In this document: piece by piece, positions 1 through 5,007 of the stretch | Position numbering within the stretch: position 1 is the stretch's first letter | Layout: each line of letters starts with the position of its first letter | NCBI GenBank assembly: GCA_937954195.1 | Contig: CALFYR010000692.1 | Coordinates: forward strand, 1 to 5,767 | From: an uncultured Dehalococcoidia bacterium | GTDB taxonomy: Bacteria > Chloroflexota > Dehalococcoidia > Tepidiformales > Tepidiformaceae | Direction: 5' to 3' | Length of the DNA: 5,767 nt | The notes under the pieces: generated by a model | Databases searched by the model: none | The model's input: the letters and a program-made list of their open reading frames with translations, nothing else | Told to the model about the DNA's origin: nothing | Position numbers and translations under genes: made by a program

Positions 1-40
1 GCCGTTCGACAAGCGCCGCGCACCAATCGACAATCCAGCG

Positions 41-1090
41 ATGGCCGAGACGAAGATCGAACCCATGCTCGCGAAGCTCACCCCCGAAATCCCTCGCGAT
101 GAAGGGTGGCTGTTCGAGCCGAAGTGGGACGGCTTCCGCTGCATCGTGACCTTCGACGGCGAGAATCCGCCCTACCTCCAATCGCGCGACCTCAAGCCTC
201 TCGGGCGTTACTTTCCCGAGCTGGTGGAAGGCCTCCAGAAGTCGCTCCCTGGACCCGCGGTGCTCGATGGCGAAGTGGTCATCATGGGCAGGGAGGGGCT
301 CGAATTCGAAACACTCCAGCTGCGCATCCACCCCGCCGAATCGCGGGTGAAAATGCTCGCCGCGCAGACGCCTTCCGCGTTCGTGGCGTTCGACTTGCTC
401 GGCGAGGGTGGCGACGACCTCATGGGCACGCCGTTCGGTGAGCGCCGCGCGAGGCTCGAACGGTATTGCGAGGCGGCGAAGCCGCCGCTCTACATCACCC
501 CGGCCACCGAGAGCGCCGAAACCGCGCAGGACTGGTTCGACCGCTTCGAGGGCGCGGGATTCGACGGAGTCATCGCGAAGAAGACCGGCGACCGGTACCA
601 GCCGGGCAAACGCGCGATGTTAAAAATCAAGCATCTGCGCACGGCCGATTGTGTGGTCGGCGGGTTCCGCTGGAACAAGGGCGAAGAGGGCAAGTCGGTG
701 GGGTCGCTGCTGCTGGGGCTCTATTCGGATGATGGTGTCTTCCATCACGTGGGGCACACCAGCAGCTTCAGTGCGAAGGAGAAGCGCGATCTCGTCGATT
801 TCCTCGCGCCGTACCTGACCGACGACGAGAGCGCCTCGTTCGGGACGGGCCGGACACCCGGCGCCCCGAGCCGCTGGACGAGCGGGAAGGACGTGAGCTG
901 GATGCGTATCCGCCCGGAGCTCGTGTGCGAAGTGACATTCGACTATCTGCAGGGCGACCGCTTCCGCCACGCCGCGACGTTCAAGCGATGGCGGCATGAC
1001 AAACCGCCGGAGTCGTGCAAGTTCGACCAGTTCGAGGCTGTGGTGCCGTACGAGTTGAAGGCGGTGTTCGAGAAAGGAGCCGGCGCATGA
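41..1090 (+). CDS. ATP-dependent DNA ligase, LigC/LigD-ligase-domain type
   Basis: This gene encodes a 349-residue ATP-dependent DNA ligase that seals nicks through a lysine-AMP intermediate, probably in end joining or repair. The nucleotidyltransferase core carries motif I EPKWDGFR (about 26-33) with predicted adenylated Lys28, the conserved Arg of SRDLKPL (47-53), the DGE element (76-78), motif III FVAFDLL (114-120), motif IV FDGVIAKK (174-181) and motif V LKIKH (194-198). An OB-fold domain follows, ending in the LigC-like segment RFRHAATFKRWRHDK (307-321). The length fits a ligase core plus OB fold with no fused polymerase or nuclease. Motif IV has Asp175 where many ligases have Glu; I recall this as common in LigC-like enzymes. 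No clear ribosome binding site precedes the ATG, and the frame stays open through bases 2-40, so the true start could lie further upstream. The stop overlaps the next gene in ATGA. Family call is firm; the start is less so. Confidence 0.93.
   Translation: MAETKIEPMLAKLTPEIPRDEGWLFEPKWDGFRCIVTFDGENPPYLQSRDLKPLGRYFPELVEGLQKSLPGPAVLDGEVVIMGREGLEFETLQLRIHPAESRVKMLAAQTPSAFVAFDLLGEGGDDLMGTPFGERRARLERYCEAAKPPLYITPATESAETAQDWFDRFEGAGFDGVIAKKTGDRYQPGKRAMLKIKHLRTADCVVGGFRWNKGEEGKSVGSLLLGLYSDDGVFHHVGHTSSFSAKEKRDLVDFLAPYLTDDESASFGTGRTPGAPSRWTSGKDVSWMRIRPELVCEVTFDYLQGDRFRHAATFKRWRHDKPPESCKFDQFEAVVPYELKAVFEKGAGA
1073..1079 (+). promoter_or_regulatory. Ribosome binding site of the YciI-family gene
   Basis: AAAGGAG lies inside the last codons of the ligase gene, 7 bases before the ATG at 1087 and 10 before the next ATG at 1090. 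Both spacings are usable. It supports a start here rather than at the upstream in-frame codons that fall within the ligase gene. Confidence 0.75.
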
Positions 1091-1374
1091 TGTACCTGCT
1101 GTTTTACGACTACGTGGAGAACATGGCCGAGCGCCGCGCACCGGTGCGTGGCCAGCACCTGGAACTGGCGACCGCCTCGGTCGGCCGCGGCGAATTGGTG
1201 TACGGCGGCGCGTTCACGGACCCGCTCGATGGGGGCTTGCTTCTGTTCCGCTCGCGCGAAGCGGCCGAATCGTTCGCGAAGAGCGACCCATACGTGGCGA
1301 CAGGCCTGGTGACGAACTGGCGCGTGCGCGAATGGAACGTGGTGGTCGGCGAGGGCATCACCCCGCCGGGCTAG
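1087..1374 (+). CDS. YciI-family (YCII-related) small protein
   Basis: This gene encodes a 95-residue single-domain protein of the YciI family, a ferredoxin-like alpha/beta fold. The opening beta strand MMYLLFYDYV is followed by the family's RxxH signature (Arg21, His24), a glycine turn LVYGGAF (38-44), the strand GGLLLFRS (49-56), the DPY element (67-69) and the closing strand WRVREWNVV (78-86). His24 corresponds to the His proposed as part of the putative active site in the family. No substrate is known for most members, so a function is not assigned. The gene overlaps the ligase stop by 4 bases (ATGA), which indicates translational coupling in one transcript. At its 3' end the stop shares a CTAG with the stop of the opposing polymerase gene. 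Start is the first of two consecutive ATG codons, behind a good ribosome binding site. Confidence 0.85.
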   Translation: MMYLLFYDYVENMAERRAPVRGQHLELATASVGRGELVYGGAFTDPLDGGLLLFRSREAAESFAKSDPYVATGLVTNWRVREWNVVVGEGITPPG

Positions 1375-2486
1375 GAATCCCCGGCTTTGCGCCGGCCGCG
1401 CTTTGGCGGGTTCTCGGCCCATGCGGCCAATTCCGCCTTGGTGGGCTTACGGGGTCTTTGCGGCTTGGTGATGTCCGGCATCCCCTCGATCCGCGCCTTC
1501 GATGGTTGCACGCGCTTTGGTTCACCGGGCGCCTTGGGATAATGCGGCGGGTATGGCGCGTCACCCTCGCCCTGCTCCTCCTGCTTCCGCGAAAGCTCCA
1601 ACAACGGTTCGAGGCTGAACGCCTTGCTATCGATGCCGGCCCCGGGGTCGCCCTTTTCCGCAAACCGCTGCGGCACGTTCGCGATCGTCCAATCCGAAAG
1701 CTGCACGGTCGGCACTTCGTCCCATTCCAGCGGGCACGAAACCTGCGCGTTCCACGTCGGCCGCACCGAATACACGGACGCTACCGTCCGGTCCCGCGCG
1801 TTCTGGTTGTAATCGAGGAATACGCCGTGGCGCTCTTCCTTCCACCACTTTGTGGTCGCCAGCTCCGGGGCGCGGCGCTCAATCTCCCGGCCGAAAGCGA
1901 GCGCGCACCGCCGCACCTCCGTGAACCCCCACTTCGGCTCGATCCGCACGTTGATGTGGATGCCCCGGCTGCCGGACGTCTTCGGGTACCCCACATAGCC
2001 GAAGTCCTCGAGCGTGGTCTTACAAAGCATCGCCACGTCCTGGACCATGTCCCAGGTGGCCTCGGGCGTGGGATCGAGGTCGATGCGCAGTTCGTCGGGG
2101 CGGTCCACGTCGTTCGCGCGGACGGCCCACGGGTTCAGGTCGACGCAGCCGAGGTTGATGACCCACGCGAGGTCCGCCGCGTCATCGACGACGCACAGGT
2201 CGGCCGAGCGGCCGCTGGGAAAGGTCACATGCGCCGTTTCGATGCCGGGCGGCAGATTCGAAGGCGCGCGCTTCTGGAAGAACGGCGCTTCTTCTACGCC
2301 GTTTACGAAGCGCTTCAGCACCATCGGCCGGTTGCGCACGCCAACCAGCGCGCCATCGGCCACGGCGAGGAAGTAGTTCACCAGGTCGAGCTTCGTGTAG
2401 CCGCTCTTCGGGAAGTACACCTTCTCCGGGTTGGTGACGGTCACCTCGCGGCCGGCCGCTTCGACGACGATCGACTTATCGGGCAT
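1371..2486 (-). CDS. LigD-type DNA polymerase/primase (stand-alone POL domain)
   Basis: This gene encodes a 371-residue polymerase of the archaeo-eukaryotic primase family, like the POL domain of LigD, which fills gaps and adds nucleotides at broken ends during NHEJ. Three catalytic acidic residues are present: Asp136 and Asp138 in RIDLDPTP, and Asp225 in GVFLDYNQNARDRT. The conserved His177 lies in TSGSRGIHINVRI. Their spacing matches the Pseudomonas aeruginosa LigD POL domain. The N-terminal VTNPEKVYFP (about 17-26) is also typical. Beyond about residue 290 comes a Pro/Lys/Arg-rich tail, including PYPPHYPKAPGEPKRVQPSKAR and ending PPKRGRRKAGDS, which could contact DNA. No ligase or nuclease domain is fused. 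It converges on the ligase-YciI pair, with stop codons overlapping in CTAG. No ribosome binding site is visible before the ATG; a -10 box 7 bases away suggests a leaderless mRNA. Confidence 0.93.
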   Translation of the reverse strand: MPDKSIVVEAAGREVTVTNPEKVYFPKSGYTKLDLVNYFLAVADGALVGVRNRPMVLKRFVNGVEEAPFFQKRAPSNLPPGIETAHVTFPSGRSADLCVVDDAADLAWVINLGCVDLNPWAVRANDVDRPDELRIDLDPTPEATWDMVQDVAMLCKTTLEDFGYVGYPKTSGSRGIHINVRIEPKWGFTEVRRCALAFGREIERRAPELATTKWWKEERHGVFLDYNQNARDRTVASVYSVRPTWNAQVSCPLEWDEVPTVQLSDWTIANVPQRFAEKGDPGAGIDSKAFSLEPLLELSRKQEEQGEGDAPYPPHYPKAPGEPKRVQPSKARIEGMPDITKPQRPRKPTKAELAAWAENPPKRGRRKAGDS

Positions 2487-2493
2487 GAGGAAA

Positions 2494-2499
2494 AGTATA
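2494..2499 (-). promoter_or_regulatory. Candidate -10 box for leaderless transcription of the polymerase gene
   Basis: On the minus strand TATACT (5 of 6 to TATAAT) ends 7 bases before the ATG at 2486. Transcription would be expected to begin at or within a base or two of the start codon. The bases between (TTTCCTC) contain no Shine-Dalgarno sequence, consistent with a leaderless message. No good -35 hexamer is seen at 16 to 19 bases. The call rests on sequence position alone. Confidence 0.5.
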
Positions 2500-2506
2500 C
2501 CGGGTG

Positions 2507-2521
2507 CGTGGCAAGGCCACG
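2507..2521. repeat. Perfect short inverted repeat in the SCP2-like/polymerase gap
   Basis: CGTGGC-AAG-GCCACG forms a perfect 6-bp stem with a 3-base loop. It follows the stop of the SCP2-like gene by 16 bases and covers the position where a -35 element of the polymerase promoter would sit. No T-run follows on the minus strand directly after the stem, so it is not a typical intrinsic terminator. An operator or a weak terminator are both possible. Confidence 0.4.
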
Positions 2522-2537
2522 GACCGACCGACCGCTC

Positions 2538-2972
2538 CTAGGCCACACCCGCCGGATAGGTCGTCTCCATCTTCGCCGACATGTCGAAGTATTCCTGCAG
2601 CGTCTGGTTGAAGCGGTAGAACGCATCCCGGCGGACGTAGTCCTTGCCGCGTGCGAACTCCTCGTCGCTGCGGAGGTCCAGCGAGTTCAGCGTGAACTCG
2701 TGGGTCGCATGGCCGTTCGCCTTGATATCGTCGAGCATCGCCTTCCACGCCTCAGGGCTCTGGACCAGCGTGAAATCGAGTTCGTCGGCCCGTGCCCCAT
2801 CGATCTTCTTGATGTCGGCAACGCCGAAGGCTTCAAAGTCGATCTCGTAGAACTCGTCACCCACCTGAACACCCATTTCGGTGTCGCAGGTGCCGAGGCG
2901 CTTGTAGCTGTCTGTCTTTGCGAGCAGGTCCGCTGCCTGCTGGAACCATTCAATCGAAGGGAAGTCGGGCAC
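2538..2972 (-). CDS. Small SCP2-like protein of unknown function
   Basis: This gene encodes a 144-residue soluble protein with no signal peptide or membrane segment. The order of elements resembles SCP2-like (sterol carrier protein 2) domains: an N-terminal helix PDFPSIEWFQQAADLL, a beta region around GVQVGDEFYEIDF (34-46), the motif DELDFTLVQSPEAWKAML (63-80) and a strand-like TLNSLDL (94-100). That would suggest binding of a lipid or other hydrophobic ligand, but the match is from memory of the fold's pattern and the ligand is unknown. A helical end YRFNQTLQEYFDMSAKM (119-135) follows. An upstream GTG at 2981 overlaps the Shine-Dalgarno sequence itself, so I place the start at GTG 2972, 8 bases after AGGAGG. 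The protein then begins MPDFPS. It lies between the response regulator and the polymerase on the same strand, with its own candidate promoter, so shared function with either is not implied. Confidence 0.6.
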   Translation of the reverse strand: MPDFPSIEWFQQAADLLAKTDSYKRLGTCDTEMGVQVGDEFYEIDFEAFGVADIKKIDGARADELDFTLVQSPEAWKAMLDDIKANGHATHEFTLNSLDLRSDEEFARGKDYVRRDAFYRFNQTLQEYFDMSAKMETTYPAGVA

Positions 2973-2980
2973 GGGGAGCA

Positions 2981-2986
2981 CCTCCT
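2981..2986 (-). promoter_or_regulatory. Shine-Dalgarno sequence that fixes the SCP2-like start
   Basis: A full AGGAGG on the minus strand ends 8 bases before the GTG at 2972. The longer reading frame would start at a GTG whose first base is the last G of this motif, which leaves no spacer. The downstream GTG is therefore the better start. Confidence 0.8.
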
Positions 2987-3032
2987 GAGCGTGAGCGCCT
3001 ACCGTCGGGGCAGGCTTTCAATCTTGCGCCGG

Positions 3033-3061
3033 AGTCTAAGACATGCCGCACGCCTTGTCAG
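3033..3061 (-). promoter_or_regulatory. Candidate sigma-70-type promoter for the SCP2-like gene
   Basis: On the minus strand CTGACA (3061-3056, 5 of 6 to TTGACA) and TAGACT (3038-3033, 4 of 6 to TATAAT) are separated by exactly 17 bases. The -35 box overlaps the TGA stop of the response regulator. Transcription would start near 3026, giving a leader of about 50 bases that contains the Shine-Dalgarno sequence. It would uncouple the SCP2-like gene from the two-component pair. Confidence 0.4.
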
Positions 3062-3426
3062 GCCGCGGCCTCTCCCGTGGCAAGCCGCAGGCGTTCGATG
3101 AGGACATCGAAGTCGTACGGCTTCGCCAGGAAGTCGAGTTCGAGCGCGGCCGCCACCTCACCCGCTTCCGGCGAGGCACTGACCAGGATGATCGGGAACG
3201 AGTACTGTTCGCGGACGCTGCGTGCGAACGTTTCGCCATCCATCACCGGCATCATCAGGTCCACGAGTGCGGCGGCTGGCGGACCCAGTTCGCGCACCTT
3301 CTCGAGGCCTTCGAGGCCGTTCGCGGCCTGGATAGCCTGGTAGCCGTGCCGTTCGAGCATCATCGCCATCAGGCGGCGTAGGGGCAGCTCGTCTTCGACG
3401 ATCAGGATGCGTGGGCGGTCATGCAC
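3058..3426 (-). CDS. Single-domain (CheY-like) response regulator
   Basis: This gene encodes a 122-residue receiver domain with no DNA-binding or enzymatic output domain. The family's key residues are present: the acidic pair Glu11-Asp12 in ILIVEDE, phospho-acceptor Asp56 in VDLMMPVMDG, Ser83 in ILVSAS and Lys102 in FLAKPYD. It should accept phosphate from the adjacent histidine kinase and act through protein contacts or as a phosphorelay step; the target is not visible. Start is GTG 3426, giving MHDRPRILIVEDE. The frame is open further upstream, but that part is read inside the kinase gene and does not look like a receiver. GAGGT (3439-3435) lies 8 bases before the GTG. The 8-base overlap with the kinase 3' end suggests translational coupling. 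Confidence 0.92.
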   Translation of the reverse strand: MHDRPRILIVEDELPLRRLMAMMLERHGYQAIQAANGLEGLEKVRELGPPAAALVDLMMPVMDGETFARSVREQYSFPIILVSASPEAGEVAAALELDFLAKPYDFDVLIERLRLATGEAAA

Positions 3427-4864
3427 TCTTGCGTACCTCTTCCCGCTCTTCGGGAGCATGGTGCTCCGGGAGGACGAGGCGGAGGCGCGCCCCACGTTCG
3501 GCATCGCGGAACTCCAGCTCGCCGCCCATGCGGCGCGCGAGTTCCCGCGAAAGGTGAAGGCCAATGCCGATACCGGCAATATGCTGCGTGGCCTTCAAAC
3601 GTTCGTAGCGGTTGAACACCCGGTCCCGGTCTTCGGGCGCGACGCCCGGACCCCAGTCAGCAACGTCCACGGCAACACCGCCGGCGTCATCGTGGACGAC
3701 GATTTCGATGGGCGAACCATCGGGTGAGTACTTGAACGCGTTATCAACCATGTTCCGGATGATGATCGACAGGCGGCCCGGGTCGGCGAGCACGGTGCGG
3801 TTCAACGCACCCGCAATCGCGACGGGCCGAGGGCCCCGGTGGCTGGTGGTCAGTTCTATCGCCTGCTCCACCGTCCCGCGGAGGTCTACCGCGCGCGGCA
3901 GCAGGTCCAGGCGGTCGGCGTCGAGCCGGGCGAGGTCCAGCAGCTCGGCCACAATCGCTTCGGAGCGGCGCGCGGCGGCGAGTCCATCGCTGGCGGCGAG
4001 TTCCATCTCGGTATCGCCGGCGGCACGGGCCGTTTCCAGCATCATCTGCGCGCTCAGCGACATCACGGCCAGGGGGTTCCGCAGTTCGTGCGAGGCGAGG
4101 TTCACGATGGCGCCCCGGTGCTCCGCCCGCCGTTCAGCGGCCTCGGCGCGCGAACGCTCGACGTTGAACGTGGCGCCAACGCGCCGCCATTCGTAGACGA
4201 TCACGGCGGTCGCCGCGATCAGCGCGATCACGATGGCCAGCGCCTGTATCTGGCGAGCGCCGGTCATCGCCGCGTTTTCGTCGTCTTCGATCTGGCCGTT
4301 GACCCGCACCACGTCGTTCAGGAAGCGCTGGTAGGCCGCTTCGTGTTCGCCCTGCGCGCGAAGGAAGGCCGGCCGGTTTGGCTGTTCCACCACCGGAATG
4401 CCGTTCGCGGAAAGCTCCTGGCGGGTTTCGGCCTCCAGGACGAACCTGTCGGCCGCGGCGAGGTATTCGGCCGCAACCCGGCCCACGCCGATGGAATCGG
4501 CCAGGACGAGCGTCTCGCGGAGCTCGTCGATGGTCTCGCGGGCGGTGGCCAGGGCAGCGGCGGCGCGCTCCGTGGTTATCGGTCCAGGATTCTCGGATTG
4601 TTCGCGCAGGGGGCCGGCGGCAACGGCGTGGATCTGGCTGCTCGTGTGGTTCGCCGCTGCGAGCACCGTATCCAGGGTGCCCGCCCGGTCGTCCTCGTTG
4701 TCGATGCGGCGGAGGCCGAGTTCGGGCAGCACGATCAGCGTCGCCAGGACCGCGACGCCGATGCCAACCGCCGCGACCCTACGCCAGAGGGATTCGTTCC
4801 CGCGCCACTGCCCTTTCAGTCGTTCCACAGCCTCAAAGGGAAGGCTACGCGCCGTCCGCTTCAT
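3419..4864 (-). CDS. Membrane sensor histidine kinase
   Basis: This gene encodes a 481-residue sensor kinase with a basic cytoplasmic N-terminus, a first membrane segment at about 30-50 and an extracytoplasmic, Ala/Glu-rich and probably helical sensor region at about 52-205. A second membrane segment lies at about 207-224, followed by a short charged linker. The dimerisation/phosphoacceptor region has His259 in ASHELRNPL. The ATP-binding domain shows the N box NMVDNAFKYS (371-380, Asn375), G1 DWGPGV (403-408), an F-box-like VFNRYER (416-422) and G2 GIGIGL (431-436). All motifs look functional. The linker of about 30 residues seems too short for a standard HAMP domain. The sensor region could be of the CHASE3 or four-helix-bundle kind, but I cannot assign it or the signal. 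The start at ATG 4864 has no good Shine-Dalgarno sequence; no other nearby start fits better. The gene overlaps the response regulator by 8 bases and diverges from the ATP-grasp gene. Confidence 0.92.
   Translation of the reverse strand: MKRTARSLPFEAVERLKGQWRGNESLWRRVAAVGIGVAVLATLIVLPELGLRRIDNEDDRAGTLDTVLAAANHTSSQIHAVAAGPLREQSENPGPITTERAAAALATARETIDELRETLVLADSIGVGRVAAEYLAAADRFVLEAETRQELSANGIPVVEQPNRPAFLRAQGEHEAAYQRFLNDVVRVNGQIEDDENAAMTGARQIQALAIVIALIAATAVIVYEWRRVGATFNVERSRAEAAERRAEHRGAIVNLASHELRNPLAVMSLSAQMMLETARAAGDTEMELAASDGLAAARRSEAIVAELLDLARLDADRLDLLPRAVDLRGTVEQAIELTTSHRGPRPVAIAGALNRTVLADPGRLSIIIRNMVDNAFKYSPDGSPIEIVVHDDAGGVAVDVADWGPGVAPEDRDRVFNRYERLKATQHIAGIGIGLHLSRELARRMGGELEFRDAERGARLRLVLPEHHAPEEREEVRKSA
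3435..3439 (-). promoter_or_regulatory. Ribosome binding site of the response regulator
   Basis: GAGGT, within the minus-strand run GGGAAGAGGT, lies 8 bases before the GTG at 3426, inside the last codons of the kinase. It supports the GTG start over the out-of-frame ATG at 3422. Confidence 0.6.
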
Positions 4865-4873
4865 CTTGATAGC

Positions 4874-4884
4874 GGGGATTCCCC
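4874..4884. promoter_or_regulatory. 11-bp palindrome, possible operator
   Basis: GGGGATTCCCC is a perfect 5-1-5 inverted repeat lying 10 bases before the kinase start codon. It shares its last three bases with the next palindrome. Its outer bases differ from those of the other three palindromes in this gap. Confidence 0.3.
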
Positions 4885-4892
4885 TAATAGGG
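4882..4892. promoter_or_regulatory. 11-bp palindrome of the CCnWAWnGG type, possible operator
   Basis: CCCTAATAGGG is a perfect 5-1-5 inverted repeat. It shares the arrangement CC, two bases, central A, two bases, GG with the palindromes at 4906 and 4942. A weak minus-strand -10-like sequence, TATTAG, lies within it. Confidence 0.35.
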
Positions 4893-4905
4893 CTTGGTGC
4901 GCCCG

Positions 4906-4916
4906 TCCATAATGGA
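4906..4916. promoter_or_regulatory. 11-bp palindrome of the CCnWAWnGG type, with a plus-strand -10-like box
   Basis: TCCATAATGGA is a perfect 5-1-5 inverted repeat. It contains CATAAT at 4908-4913, which matches the -10 consensus at 5 of 6 positions on the plus strand and would place a start near 4920 for the ATP-grasp gene. No matching -35 box is seen at 16 to 18 bases. An operator covering a promoter is the simplest reading, but both roles are inferred. Confidence 0.35.
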
Positions 4917-4923
4917 AAGGAAC

Positions 4924-4976
4924 GGCCTGGTTGCGTCCGCGACCGTAACGGTGCGGACGCGTACCAGAAACAGGCC
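4924..4976. repeat. Long imperfect hairpin in the divergent intergenic region
   Basis: Nested inverted repeats share one centre at A4947. ACCGT (4942-4946) pairs with ACGGT (4948-4952), GCGTCCGC (4933-4940) with GCGGACGC (4953-4960), and CTGGT (4927-4931) with ACCAG (4963-4967). The interruptions are one unpaired G at 4941, T4932, and GT at 4961-4962. GGCCTG (4924-4929) could alternatively pair with CAGGCC (4971-4976). It has no flanking T-run that would make it a clear intrinsic terminator. If the ATP-grasp transcript starts near 4920, this would be a folded 5' leader. The inner 4942-4952 repeat is also the fourth 5-1-5 palindrome of the gap. Confidence 0.5.
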
Positions 4977-5007
4977 CGAAACTTCGCGTTGGTAGCTTTT
5001 CGTGCGC

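Noticed and set aside
1371..1374. Bidirectional terminator between the convergent genes
   Set aside because: The stop codons overlap and the flanking coding sequence shows no stem followed by T-runs.
3034..3042. Small palindrome GTCTAAGAC as an operator
   Set aside because: Only 4-1-4 and isolated; it coincides with the candidate -10 box and is too short to stand out from chance.
1332..3101. Open frame of 589 codons on the plus strand
   Set aside because: It runs antisense through the polymerase and SCP2-like genes, is rich in Arg, His and Leu, and shows no domain pattern. It is a by-product of G/C-rich third codon positions in the real genes.
3427..3579. N-terminal extension of the response regulator by 51 codons
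   Set aside because: The extra residues are Ser/Arg/Ala-rich, overlap the kinase ATPase domain and precede a complete receiver domain. GTG 3426 has a suitable ribosome binding site.
3839..4912. Open frame of 357 codons on the plus strand
   Set aside because: It lies antisense to the histidine kinase, whose motifs are all intact, and its translation is low-complexity Gly/Arg/Val sequence with no recognisable fold.
4924..4976. Intrinsic terminator
   Set aside because: The stem is strong, but neither strand has a T-run after it, and both flanking genes point away from it, so no upstream transcript needs ending here.
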